DNA of 64,000 nucleotides from Lachnospiraceae bacterium. GTDB lineage: Bacteria; Bacillota; Clostridia; Lachnospirales; Lachnospiraceae. The notes beneath the pieces were generated by a model that searched no databases, had not been told where the DNA came from, and worked only from the letters and a program-made list of their open reading frames with translations. The stretch covers positions 109,242 to 173,241 of the forward strand of contig JAFQCK010000141.1 of NCBI GenBank assembly GCA_017416465.1, written 5' to 3'. Shown here in pieces: positions 9,523-18,609 of this stretch; the first letter of the stretch is position 1, and each line of letters starts with the position of its first letter. Both the position numbers and the translations under genes were made by a program.

Positions 9523-10620
9523 ATGGAAGATAGACGTAATTATTCAATTAAGAAAAACAGATATAGAAATTCATATTTATCAGGATTTGAGATATCAGGT
9601 GAAGATAGAATAGTTTGTTTAAAAAATGAGTATGGACATTTTCTTATTCCGCAGCAGATAGATGGAACAAAAAAAGATGCTGAGTGGGGAAGGATTAAAT
9701 TTGATTGCAGCTTTGATGAGGATACAATATATACAGTATATGTGTTTGCTACTAATTTGGAAGAGTTTAACAGAAGAGGCAATTTAACAGGGATAGATGA
9801 ATTTTTGTTGGGTGAAGATGATATTAATATTAAAAAAGAATTTTTTAAGATAGTGGAAGCAAAGAAATTTGTTAACCAAAATGATATTCTTTTATATGAT
9901 ATAAAAGGAAGATACTTACATATAATGATTGAAGTGTCAGGTATGGGAGAAGGATACATAGAGAAATTAAGTATAAATAGTCAAGGTGATTTTTATATGG
10001 AAAGTCTTCCGGAAGTATATCAGGATTATGGTAGTTTTCTTCATAGATATTTATCTGTTTTTTCATCAATATTTATTGATTTGCAGGAAAATATTGAAAA
10101 TATAGATGAAATATTTGATTTAGATAATGCTTCAGTAAGTTTACTGACATTGTTTGGAAAATGGATGGGGATAGATGTAAGTGGTAATTTTTTAAGTGAA
10201 GAAAAACTCAGAATTTTAATTAAAGAAGCATACAAATTAAATCGAATGAAGGGTACAAAGAAGGCTTTAGAAAGATTAACTGAAATAATATTAGACGAAA
10301 AGACTATTATAGTTGAGAAAAATCAATTAAATGATGATACAAGAGAAACAGATAATTTTGAAGCATTGTATGGTAAAGGAAATTATGATGTTACAATGCT
10401 AATTAAGACATATGTTCCTGAAAATCAGAAATCTCAGTTGATGTTTTTGATAAAGCAATTTGTTCCTATAAGATGTAATTTGAATATAAGATTCTTAGAT
10501 GATTGCAGTGGCCTTGATGATCATATGTATATGGATATGAATACTCAGATATCAGATGAGATAGTTGGAGAACTTGATGTAAGACAGGTTATGGATGGAA
10601 CTATATTACTGAAAGAATAG
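9523..10620 (+). CDS. Phage tail protein I-like baseplate component
   Basis: This 365-residue protein has a C-terminal half with the P2 gpI pattern: YQDYGSFLHRYLSVFSSIF, LLTLFGKWMGIDVSG, and LIKEAYKLNRMKGTKKALER at about residues 160-250. P2 gpI-like proteins lie at the baseplate periphery, next to tail fibres. The N-terminal 150 residues look like a beta-sandwich carrier of unknown detail. It is the last structural gene of the operon and ends 3 bases before a long stem-loop. No separate tail-fibre gene follows, so host-recognition proteins are either absent or outside the window. Confidence 0.75.
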   Translation: MEDRRNYSIKKNRYRNSYLSGFEISGEDRIVCLKNEYGHFLIPQQIDGTKKDAEWGRIKFDCSFDEDTIYTVYVFATNLEEFNRRGNLTGIDEFLLGEDDINIKKEFFKIVEAKKFVNQNDILLYDIKGRYLHIMIEVSGMGEGYIEKLSINSQGDFYMESLPEVYQDYGSFLHRYLSVFSSIFIDLQENIENIDEIFDLDNASVSLLTLFGKWMGIDVSGNFLSEEKLRILIKEAYKLNRMKGTKKALERLTEIILDEKTIIVEKNQLNDDTRETDNFEALYGKGNYDVTMLIKTYVPENQKSQLMFLIKQFVPIRCNLNIRFLDDCSGLDDHMYMDMNTQISDEIVGELDVRQVMDGTILLKE

Positions 10621-10623
10621 ATA

Positions 10624-10680
10624 AAAGCTCTTGGAGTGGGATAAACTGTTATTTTGCAGCTATCATAAACCAAGAGCTTT
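10624..10680 (+). terminator. Stem-loop at the end of the CIS structural operon
   Basis: An 11-bp perfect stem (AAAGCTCTTGG at 10624-10634 with its complement at 10670-10680) closes a 35-base loop, immediately after the tail-protein-I stop. There is no long T run, so termination may be partial. Confidence 0.55.
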
Positions 10681-10683
10681 ATA

Positions 10684-10712
10684 TTGTATTAACAATAAAA
10701 AAATGGTATAAT
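10684..10712 (+). promoter_or_regulatory. Promoter for the STAS/effector block
   Basis: TTGTAT at 10684-10689, a 17-base spacer, and TATAAT at 10707-10712 preceded by TGG (extended -10). It lies 76 bases upstream of the STAS gene and just after the stem-loop. It looks like a housekeeping sigma-A type site. Confidence 0.6.
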
Positions 10713-10787
10713 AGACTAGTTATATTGTATGTTTTTACATAATTTATGATTTGAAAATATAAAAATTAGAGAAAGGATATCGTAGCT

Positions 10788-11087
10788 ATGACTATAACAG
10801 AAAAAAGAGATAACGACATAATTACTTTACAGATTGAAGGAAGAGTGGATACAAATACAAGTCCGCAGGTTCAGGAACATATTTTAAAAGGTTTTCAAAA
10901 AGCTAATCATTTGGTTTTGGATTTTGAAAAATGTGCATATGTATCAAGTGCCGGTCTTAGAGCATTATTAATTGGTCAGAAAACTGCAGATTCAAAGAAG
11001 GGTTCAATGAAGTTAGTTAATGTACCAAATGTGTTAATGTCAGTTCTTGAGATGACAGGATTTGTTAATATTCTTAATATTGAATAG
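10788..11087 (+). CDS. STAS-domain anti-anti-sigma factor (SpoIIAA/RsbV-like)
   Basis: This 99-residue single STAS domain matches SpoIIAA/RsbV in size and pattern: the GRVDTNTSPQVQ loop at about residues 18-29, LVLDFEKCAYVSSAGLRALL around the phosphoacceptor loop (Ser53-Ser54), and a C-terminal VNVPNVLMSVLEMTGF. In the family, a kinase (RsbW/SpoIIAB) phosphorylates this loop and a PP2C phosphatase reverses it. Both partners are encoded downstream (18610 kinase-like, 16908 phosphatase). No sigma factor is seen nearby, so the final target is unknown. It has its own promoter and a GAAAGGA ribosome binding site. Confidence 0.88.
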   Translation: MTITEKRDNDIITLQIEGRVDTNTSPQVQEHILKGFQKANHLVLDFEKCAYVSSAGLRALLIGQKTADSKKGSMKLVNVPNVLMSVLEMTGFVNILNIE

Positions 11088-11112
11088 CGTTGGTAAAAAG
11101 GAGATGAAATAG

Positions 11113-13374
11113 ATGGCATATATAGAAGGTCAGAATAAAATGCAGGAAAAAACATATAAACCTGTAATGCAATTTGATGAAGAGTTTGAGATTTTAGAAG
11201 ATTTGACAATGACTAATACGACTAAGAGTGTTGTAAAAGAAGATGATTTTAAAGTAAAAACAAAAGATTCAAAGACAAAAACTTCATCTCCTAAGTTAAA
11301 GAAAATTTTAAAAGTGGTTAAGAACTTTGCAAGAATAAAAAAAGAAGAAGATGTACGAAATAGTGCTGATTTTAAAAGTATGGAAGAAAAGCAGGCACTA
11401 GGAGAGATGTGTGCTGTTGAAAAACAGATTCCTCATGCTACAAAAGAATTTAAAGAAATACTTGATTTGGTAGAGGAATATACTAAGTCTAAAGGGTATG
11501 ATAATGAACAAGCCACTTTAAAAAAAGCAATGAAGGAAATTGAGAATTATATTAGTAAGAATTCAGTTACTTCAAATGATAATGAATATGAATTGTTAGA
11601 AAGAGTTAAAGCTTATTCATATTATTTTGAAACTAAGAGTAATGGAACATTATCCGGATATGAACATAAAAAAGGCGAAAAAGTGAAAAATCCGGATGCA
11701 GGAAAACTTAATATATGGAAAGATGTAAGTGATTATAAGCTTTTTCCACATGAACCAAGTGTTAATGATATAAAGCAGAGAAGAACTGAAGATTGTTATA
11801 TGTTATCTTCACTGTCAGCGATTGCTTTATCAAGTCCGCATATTATAAAACAGTCGGTTAAGGATAATGGAGATGGAACGGTAACAGTACGTTTTTATGA
11901 TAATAAGGATAAGATTTTGTTTCATAATGATTTGACATTAGATGATATTTATAAGCAGGTATATATAGAAAATAAAATTACGGAGATGCAGGCTAATGTT
12001 ATGGCATTAACCAAGATGATATCAAAATATTTTCAAGATAAAGAATTTATAGACGAATATCTAAAAAATGTTAATGAAAAAGGAACAGAAGGCTTAGGTC
12101 TTGAAAATAAAGAAAAAGCTAAAGAAGTTGTCGAACAGGTTGAAGAAAAAGTTGAAAAACAGATAGATAGTGAATTGGATTTAGATGATTTTGGTGATAT
12201 GGAAGAATTGGAAATCAAATCATCAACCAAAACAAAATCTAATGATAATTTAAAAGCTATACAATATCAACGAAAGGTTGATAATTTTACAGGTACATTT
12301 TCAAGTAATAATGAGCAATGGTATAAATCAGTAATTGAAAGATGTCTGACAACACAAGGAAAGACAAAAGATGCTTTAGAAAAGGTACTTAATAAGATTA
12401 AAGAAGCAAAGTTTGATGAGAATGTTCAAAAGGATTATATGAAAAAGCTTCTTGATGAGATAATTAATGATGATAAATTGTCCGGAGATTTTACTAAAAT
12501 TACAGATGAATGTACGGAAGATAAATTAGTTAATAAAGAAGTTTTTGTGACTGTATCAAAAGAGATTAGTACGATTGCGGGAGTAGTTGAAAAGAATGCA
12601 ACGGATTCTTTATGGGTACAAATGATTGAAAAAGCTTATGCATACAGATATGGTGGAGATAAAGGGTATGCAGGAATTTCAAGAGATAACAGTTCAGTTT
12701 TTTTAGAGAGATTTCTTAATAAATCATATGTGAATAAAGCAATTATTAAAAGAGAAGCAAAAGATATAAAAGAAGGCGAAAAGACGATAATTTCTAAAAG
12801 TGACATTTTTAAAGCTATAAAGGCTTCAAGAAGTTTATCAAAAGAAGGTAATGCCTATATTGAAAATGTTATGAAAGTAATAGTTGAGCAGGATAAATAT
12901 GCAAGTATTACCAAAGAAGAAAAAGAATTGATAATAAAAAAATTAGGTGAAGATTTTGGCATTATGCATAAAGAATTCAGTGGTAAATATAATGAAAAAG
13001 CCTTAGATATATTTGAAAATGTTAAAAACAGACTTGAAAGAAAAGAAGTTATTACAGTTGGTATTAAAGGTGAGACAATTGAGAAAGACAGACTAAAAGC
13101 TTTGAATGATTCAGGAATAAGAGTAGGACATGCTTATGCAGTTTTAGGATGTTATGAACGTGGAAAGAATAAGTTTGTTACTCTTAGAGATCCATATGGA
13201 TTGTTCAGAAGAGAATATGAAAAAACAAAATATTCAGATGGTGAGAAGGAATATAAGAAAGTTAATGCCAGTAAAATTTCACTTGCAGGCACAGATACAA
13301 TGGGAACATTCAATATGGAATTAAATGACTTTCTGGCAACCTTTGATACTTATAGTGGAATATTGAAAGTATAA
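11113..13374 (+). CDS. Calpain-like cysteine peptidase, candidate CIS effector
   Basis: This 753-residue, Lys/Glu-rich, probably soluble protein has no signal peptide or membrane segment. A C2-calpain-type catalytic pattern is split across it. IKQRRTEDCYMLSSLSAIA places the nucleophile at Cys228 with the preceding Gln-box equivalent, VGHAYAVLGCYE gives His673, and VTLRDPYGLF corresponds to the calpain Asn box, with Asp693 where Asn is usual (RDPYG for RNPWG). Between Cys and His is a roughly 430-residue helical insertion (about 240-660) that could be a regulatory or delivery region. Its place between the STAS gene and other accessory genes of a CIS locus, without a secretion signal, suggests an injected cargo. 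The peptidase family is inferred from motifs; the effector role is inferred from context. Confidence 0.65.
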   Translation: MAYIEGQNKMQEKTYKPVMQFDEEFEILEDLTMTNTTKSVVKEDDFKVKTKDSKTKTSSPKLKKILKVVKNFARIKKEEDVRNSADFKSMEEKQALGEMCAVEKQIPHATKEFKEILDLVEEYTKSKGYDNEQATLKKAMKEIENYISKNSVTSNDNEYELLERVKAYSYYFETKSNGTLSGYEHKKGEKVKNPDAGKLNIWKDVSDYKLFPHEPSVNDIKQRRTEDCYMLSSLSAIALSSPHIIKQSVKDNGDGTVTVRFYDNKDKILFHNDLTLDDIYKQVYIENKITEMQANVMALTKMISKYFQDKEFIDEYLKNVNEKGTEGLGLENKEKAKEVVEQVEEKVEKQIDSELDLDDFGDMEELEIKSSTKTKSNDNLKAIQYQRKVDNFTGTFSSNNEQWYKSVIERCLTTQGKTKDALEKVLNKIKEAKFDENVQKDYMKKLLDEIINDDKLSGDFTKITDECTEDKLVNKEVFVTVSKEISTIAGVVEKNATDSLWVQMIEKAYAYRYGGDKGYAGISRDNSSVFLERFLNKSYVNKAIIKREAKDIKEGEKTIISKSDIFKAIKASRSLSKEGNAYIENVMKVIVEQDKYASITKEEKELIIKKLGEDFGIMHKEFSGKYNEKALDIFENVKNRLERKEVITVGIKGETIEKDRLKALNDSGIRVGHAYAVLGCYERGKNKFVTLRDPYGLFRREYEKTKYSDGEKEYKKVNASKISLAGTDTMGTFNMELNDFLATFDTYSGILKV

Positions 13375-13407
13375 AGATAAGAGTAATGGAAGGAATATAT
13401 ATATTAC

Positions 13408-14232
13408 ATGAAATATTTGATAACAAATGAAAAACCTGATTATGAAATAAATAAAATAAATTTAGATGTGACGATGCAGTATGTTATTGCAGAAAACGAA
13501 GATGTATGTGTAGGATGTGTGGTATTCAATGTTATTGATAATGTTTTGTATATTAGATATATAAATGTACTAAAAAAATTCAGGTCAAAGGGAATAGGAA
13601 CCAACCTTATTAACAAAATAGTTGATTATGCTAATGAGAACATTTTAAGTGGTATTTTTTTAACAACAACTATTGAACAAAAATCGAAATTGTCATTTGA
13701 AAAATTTTTGTTTAAAAATGATTTTCATATGACAGAATATGATGGAAGAATAATGTCCTTTGATGTTGACTGTCTTAAGGATACATATTTGGCGTCACTG
13801 GCAATTGATATAGATGATGTTTCCAAAAGAATCCATAGAATGGATGATTTGCCAATAGAACTAAAAGCTGATTATAAGAATAATATTAGACCTAATATAG
13901 AAACAGAGTATATGTTAGAGAATGTAGAAGGTAAATATATATCAGACTTATCATTGGCTATAGAAAAAAAAGGACATATATCTTCATATATATTGTTTTC
14001 AGATAATTATGAAGATTTGTACTTAAATGCAGTATATGTAAGAAAGAATGACACTATAGATTTGATAAGATTACTTAAATATTGTTTATCTATTGTTGGA
14101 GATAAATATAAAAGTTATAAAAAAATGAAAATTAGAATTTTAAATTATGAAGGTTATTATTTGTTTTTTAAGCTGATAAAAGGGGCAGAAGTTAATAATG
14201 AATTTGTTGTGGTTACATATAGATTGTTGTAG
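13408..14232 (+). CDS. GNAT-family N-acetyltransferase
   Basis: In this 274-residue protein, the N-terminal 120 residues match the GNAT fold: CVVFNVIDNVLYIRYINVLKK leading into the acetyl-CoA binding motif FRSKGIGTNLINKIV at about residues 68-82. The C-terminal half (about 130-274) has no family I recognise and may be a second, degenerate GNAT-like domain. It is 34 bases after the calpain-like gene in the same orientation. The substrate is unknown; it might modify a neighbouring protein or be a passenger gene. Confidence 0.7.
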   Translation: MKYLITNEKPDYEINKINLDVTMQYVIAENEDVCVGCVVFNVIDNVLYIRYINVLKKFRSKGIGTNLINKIVDYANENILSGIFLTTTIEQKSKLSFEKFLFKNDFHMTEYDGRIMSFDVDCLKDTYLASLAIDIDDVSKRIHRMDDLPIELKADYKNNIRPNIETEYMLENVEGKYISDLSLAIEKKGHISSYILFSDNYEDLYLNAVYVRKNDTIDLIRLLKYCLSIVGDKYKSYKKMKIRILNYEGYYLFFKLIKGAEVNNEFVVVTYRLL

Positions 14233-14262
14233 AAATGATTTCAAGTTATGAGAGGATTGAAA

Positions 14263-15156
14263 ATGACTGGAATTAATATTATTGAGAAACAACTTGCATT
14301 AGAAGATAAAGATAAAGTTGAAAGTATTAGAAAAAAATATAATTATAATACTTCATCCCATACATTTGCATCTTTATACATTTGGAGAAAAACAATGGGA
14401 GAGATTTTGTGTATTGGTGATGATTTTTATACAGTTAAATGTGAATCAAAAGGTAAAAATGCATGGTTTTTCCCTTGTGGTGAGGAACAAAAACAAAAAA
14501 GTTTTGTTGAGAAAAGTATAAAGAATAAAGATTTTTATTTGTGTTATATGCGTGATGAGGATAAGAAGTTTCTTGAAGAAAATTTTAAAAATAAATTTTT
14601 GATTACAGAAATAGAATCTGATAATGAATATATTTATGATAGAGAAGCATTTGAAAAATTAGAAGGAAGAAAATATGCAGCTTTAAGGAATCACATAAGA
14701 AGAGCTGAAAGAGATAATGAATTGGCAGTAGAGTTGATTTCTAAAAATAAAATAAATGATGTTATTAATATTATTAAAGATTGGGAAAAATTAAAAACTG
14801 AAGATGGAAGTATAGAGAATACAGATGAAATTCCGTCAATTAAGTTAATTAAAAATTTTGATGCATTGTCAGTGTACGGAATTATTGTAAAAGTAAATGA
14901 AGAACCGTTTGCGGTAGTTGCAGGATTTCCGATATCAGAAGATACATTTGACATGTGTCTGGCTAAACAAAAAAGTAATCTTTCGGGTTTGTCAGTATTT
15001 GCAAAACATCAATTTGTTGTTAATCTTGATAAAAAATATAAGTTTATAAATGCAGAAGAAGATTTAGGAATAGATGGATTGAGAATTATGAAAAAACAGA
15101 TGCAACCAATAGGGCAAATTAAGATGTATGACGGGAGGTTGTTAAGTGATGATTAA
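14263..15156 (+). CDS. DUF2156 / LPG-synthase C-terminal-like acyl-aminoacyl transferase fold protein
   Basis: This protein of about 297 residues resembles the DUF2156 (phosphatidylglycerol lysyltransferase C-terminal) family, a double-GNAT fold that uses aminoacyl-tRNA or acyl donors. Visible pattern: an N-terminal Y-Y-N...SHTFASLYIWR, then ALRNHIRRAERD at about 145-156, and a terminal INAEEDLGIDGLRIMKKQM, typical of the family. There is no membrane domain, so it is not a full MprF. I chose ATG 14263, which has GAGAGG seven bases upstream, over the upstream ATG 14248, which has none. The next gene overlaps it by 11 bases. The substrate is unknown. Confidence 0.65.
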   Translation: MTGINIIEKQLALEDKDKVESIRKKYNYNTSSHTFASLYIWRKTMGEILCIGDDFYTVKCESKGKNAWFFPCGEEQKQKSFVEKSIKNKDFYLCYMRDEDKKFLEENFKNKFLITEIESDNEYIYDREAFEKLEGRKYAALRNHIRRAERDNELAVELISKNKINDVINIIKDWEKLKTEDGSIENTDEIPSIKLIKNFDALSVYGIIVKVNEEPFAVVAGFPISEDTFDMCLAKQKSNLSGLSVFAKHQFVVNLDKKYKFINAEEDLGIDGLRIMKKQMQPIGQIKMYDGRLLSDD

Positions 15157-16891
15157 AGCTAATGAAAATGTTGATTTTTTTTCAAAAAAAATGTTTTCAA
15201 GATTGTTAGCACCTTCTTTGATTTCATATATTGGCCTTGCTTTTGGTGATGTGGCAGATGCGGTTGTAGTTGGAAATAAATTGGGAGTTACGGGGTTAGC
15301 AGCTATAAGTCTGGCATTACCTGTTTTTATGATTATTAACGTTATTATGCATGGCTTTGGTTCGGGTGGAGCGATAATTTACTCAAGGTTGATGGGTGAA
15401 GGAAAGCATAAAGAAGCAGTAAGCAGTTTTAATAGTGTGTTAAGAACATCTATAATTATAAGTGTAATTTTAGCTATAGTTGGAAACATTTTTATGGAAC
15501 AACTACTTAAAATATTAGGTACGGTTCCGAAAGATGGCGATTTATATAACACAGCGTTTGAATATATAAATATTATAGTAACGGGTATGCCTGTCATTAT
15601 GATTGGATATATATTAAATTATTATCTTAGAAATTCAGGAAGTGAAAAGCTTGCAAGTTTAGGATTTACTGTGGCTAATATTGTTGATATCTCATTAAAT
15701 ATCATTTTTGTACTTATATTGGAAATAGGAGTTAAGGGTGCTGCCTATGCAACGGTTATAGGCCAGATGGTTGCAATAGTTTTTTATCTTCCGTCTATTT
15801 TAAAAAAGAAAAATAATCTGTATTTTTCAATAAAAGGTGATAATCTTTTTAATACGTTTAAATGTTTCAGAGTTGGTTTTTCTTCGTCAGTCCAATATGT
15901 TTTTACATTTATTTTTATTTTGTCTGTAAACAATATTCTTATGGTACTTAGTGGAGATGTTGGAGTTGCAATATTTGACCTTATTCAGAATGTATCATTT
16001 TTGGTATTATATCTGTACGAAGGTGTGGCTAAGGCTTCACAGCCATTAGTTAGTACATTCTGTGGAGAACGTAATACTTCAGGGCAAAAAACAATCCTGA
16101 CTTATAGTATTGTGTCAGGAACAATTGCAGGCGGAGTTGCTATATTAATAATAGCTGTTTTTCCGGAATTTATGTGTAATATATTTGGATTAATAGAAAG
16201 TTCAGTATTAGATGTTGGAATATATGCACTTAGAGTATATTGCACCGGAGCATTATTTGCCGGATTAAATGTTTTGTTAGAGAGTTACGAACAGGCATGT
16301 GAAAATGAAGAAGGAGCCTTTTTTATAGCATTACTTAGAGGAGCAATTATATTAATACCTGTTACATTTATTTTCGCATTCTTTGGTATTAAAGTATTTT
16401 GGTGGTTATTTCCAATTACGGAACTTATATCATTTATTGTATTTTTTCTTTGGAAAAAATTCACCAAAAAAGAAAAAGCTTTTGATAAAGAGAGAGTATA
16501 TTCGTGTACAATAGCAAATTCTTTCGAGGATATGGAAGTATTAATGAATAACATAGATGAGTTTTGTGAAAAATGGAATGCAGAAGAGTCACAGAAATAT
16601 TATGTGGTAATGACTATTGAAGAATTATGTGTAGCAATAATGAAACAATTTGAAGAAAAAGATGATGGAAGAATTCAGATTACGTTTATTGCAAATGAGG
16701 ATAAATCGTTTGAGTTACACATAAGAGATAATGCAGTCTTATTTAATCCATTTGAACTTGATACTAATAAAGCGGATGAAGATTTTAATTTTGATATGGA
16801 TGCAATGGGAATGCTTGTTATAAAAGAAACAGCAAAGAATTTTTACTATAGAAGATATCAAGGGTTTAATACTTTAGTTGTTAGAATATAA
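15146..16891 (+). CDS. MATE transporter fused to a degenerate RsbW-like ATPase domain
   Basis: Residues 1-445 (of 581) form a MATE/MOP antiporter: twelve hydrophobic segments, LAPSLISYIGLAFGDVADAV at the start, and a second-half repeat. After a charged linker the last 130 residues align with the RsbW/SpoIIAB GHKL fold: TIEELCVAIMKQF (N-box), LHIRDNAVLFNPFE (G1-like), MGMLVIKETAKNFYY (G2-like). Compared with the neighbouring RsbW-like protein, the N-box Asn is Ala (position 497) and DNG is DNA, so kinase activity is doubtful while protein binding may remain. The start is GTG 15146 or ATG 15149, after GGGAGG. It overlaps the upstream gene. It may link transport or membrane state to the partner switch; that role is inferred. 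Confidence 0.75.
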   Translation: MMIKANENVDFFSKKMFSRLLAPSLISYIGLAFGDVADAVVVGNKLGVTGLAAISLALPVFMIINVIMHGFGSGGAIIYSRLMGEGKHKEAVSSFNSVLRTSIIISVILAIVGNIFMEQLLKILGTVPKDGDLYNTAFEYINIIVTGMPVIMIGYILNYYLRNSGSEKLASLGFTVANIVDISLNIIFVLILEIGVKGAAYATVIGQMVAIVFYLPSILKKKNNLYFSIKGDNLFNTFKCFRVGFSSSVQYVFTFIFILSVNNILMVLSGDVGVAIFDLIQNVSFLVLYLYEGVAKASQPLVSTFCGERNTSGQKTILTYSIVSGTIAGGVAILIIAVFPEFMCNIFGLIESSVLDVGIYALRVYCTGALFAGLNVLLESYEQACENEEGAFFIALLRGAIILIPVTFIFAFFGIKVFWWLFPITELISFIVFFLWKKFTKKEKAFDKERVYSCTIANSFEDMEVLMNNIDEFCEKWNAEESQKYYVVMTIEELCVAIMKQFEEKDDGRIQITFIANEDKSFELHIRDNAVLFNPFELDTNKADEDFNFDMDAMGMLVIKETAKNFYYRRYQGFNTLVVRI

Positions 16892-16907
16892 GTTAGGAGG
16901 TATTATT

Positions 16908-18587
16908 TTGAAACTTACATTAAGAAAAAAAGCATCGTTTTTAATTTTATTCATGGCGTTAATTTTAGCGGCGGTTGCTATTTTTATTAGTTATTCCGTG
17001 CATTCGGAAACAATGGATGGTCACTATAAGACATTAGCCCAAAATGTAGCAAAAACTGCAGCGGTTACTATTGATAATGAGCTTATTCAAAAATACACTG
17101 AGGGTGTAAAAGATATTTATTTGGAAAATACTTCTCCGGAGTTTTCGAATGATTCGGAAATGGAAGAATATTTTAAAAAGTACGAAGTGTTGTTTGATGA
17201 AGACTATTCAAAATTATTTAAAGAACTTGAAGAAGTAAAACTGTCAAATGGTGTTCTTTCGTTGTATATTATCTATATTGATAAAGATAGTAAAACATGT
17301 GTATATGTAATTGATGCAGATAATACAGAAACAGGATGTCCGGCAGGAACATGGGATATAATATATGAACAAAACTATGATGTTTTGGAAAATCCTGAAA
17401 AGGGATTTGATAGTTATATTACTAATACAGAGGAGTATGGATGGCTTTGTTCAGCGGGTGAAGCAATTTTAGATGATAATGGCAATGTAATTGCACATGC
17501 AATGGTTGACTTGTCAATGGATAATGTTATGAAAGAGCGTTATACATTCCTTAGAAACTTATGTATTATTATGCTTATTGTTGCACTTGCTATATTGATT
17601 TTATTTATATTTGTAGTTGATAAATCTATTATAAAACCAATTAATAGTCTTTCAAGTGCTGCAAGAAGATTTGTAGATAATATGAGCAGTGGTGAAGATG
17701 AGAATAATGAGTCTGTATTTAATGAATTAAAAATAAATACAAAAGATGAGATTGAGAACCTTTTACATTCAGTACAGTTTATGGAAAAAGAACTTCATGA
17801 TTACATTAATAACTTATCAAAGGTAACTGCTGAAAAAGAACGTATAGGAACAGAGCTTAATATTGCGACACAGATTCAGGCAGATATGCTTCCAAGTATT
17901 TTTCCGGCATTTCCTGAGAGAAGTGAGTTTGATATTTATGCTACGATGTCACCGGCAAAAGAAGTTGGTGGAGATTTCTATGATTTCTTTATGGTAGATG
18001 ACAGACATTTGGCAATTGTAATTGCTGACGTTTCAGGAAAAGGTGTTCCGGCAGCCTTATTTATGGTTATAGGTAAGACATTAATTAAAGACCATACAGG
18101 ACCTGGATGTGATTTGGGAGAGGTATTTACTAAAGTAAACAATATGCTATGTGAATCAAATAGTGAAGGCTTGTTTATTACTGCATTTGAAGGCGTACTT
18201 GATTTGGTAACAGGTGAATTTGTATTTGTAAATGCAGGTCATGAATGTCCTTACGTATATAGAAAAGGTAAAGCATATGAGTTGTATAAGCTAAGACCAT
18301 GCTTTGTTCTTGCGGGAATGGAAAATATGAAATATACAGTTGGGAGTTTAAAATTGGAAGAAGGAGATAAAATATTCCAATATACGGATGGTGTAACAGA
18401 GGCTACAAGCTTAGATGAAGAGTTATATGGAGATGACAGGTTAGAAGCAGTGCTTAATAAGAATAAGGATAAAGCACCGGCAGAATTGTTGCCATTGGTT
18501 AAAGAAGACATTGATAAATTTGTTGGCGAGGCACCTCAGTTTGATGATATTACAATGTTATGTCTTGAGTACAAGAAAAAGATGTAA
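16908..18587 (+). CDS. Membrane sensor with HAMP and SpoIIE/PP2C phosphatase domain (RsbU/RsbP-like)
   Basis: The protein has about 559 residues. TM1 (about 9-30) and TM2 (about 217-238) bracket an extracytoplasmic sensor domain. A HAMP linker (SIIKPINSLSSAARRF) and coiled coil follow, then a SpoIIE-type PP2C domain with IATQIQADMLPSIFP, EVGGDFYDFFMVDDRHLAIVIADVSGKG (metal-binding Asp residues), NAGHECPYV, FQYTDGVTEA and FDDITML. Such phosphatases dephosphorylate STAS proteins, and here the likely substrate is the product of 10788-11087. I chose TTG 16908, with TAGGAGG eight bases upstream, over an ATG inside the MATE gene. The sensed signal is unknown. Confidence 0.85.
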   Translation: MKLTLRKKASFLILFMALILAAVAIFISYSVHSETMDGHYKTLAQNVAKTAAVTIDNELIQKYTEGVKDIYLENTSPEFSNDSEMEEYFKKYEVLFDEDYSKLFKELEEVKLSNGVLSLYIIYIDKDSKTCVYVIDADNTETGCPAGTWDIIYEQNYDVLENPEKGFDSYITNTEEYGWLCSAGEAILDDNGNVIAHAMVDLSMDNVMKERYTFLRNLCIIMLIVALAILILFIFVVDKSIIKPINSLSSAARRFVDNMSSGEDENNESVFNELKINTKDEIENLLHSVQFMEKELHDYINNLSKVTAEKERIGTELNIATQIQADMLPSIFPAFPERSEFDIYATMSPAKEVGGDFYDFFMVDDRHLAIVIADVSGKGVPAALFMVIGKTLIKDHTGPGCDLGEVFTKVNNMLCESNSEGLFITAFEGVLDLVTGEFVFVNAGHECPYVYRKGKAYELYKLRPCFVLAGMENMKYTVGSLKLEEGDKIFQYTDGVTEATSLDEELYGDDRLEAVLNKNKDKAPAELLPLVKEDIDKFVGEAPQFDDITMLCLEYKKKM

Positions 18588-18609
18588 ATCTTTTAGATTG
18601 GAGGTAAAA

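Noticed and set aside
9540-9959. 139-codon minus-strand frame
   Set aside because: Antisense to the tail protein I gene and without a start signal.
18511-18609. N-terminal extension of the RsbW-like kinase
   Set aside because: It overlaps the phosphatase gene in another frame and lacks a ribosome binding site; GTG 18610 has GGAGG just upstream.
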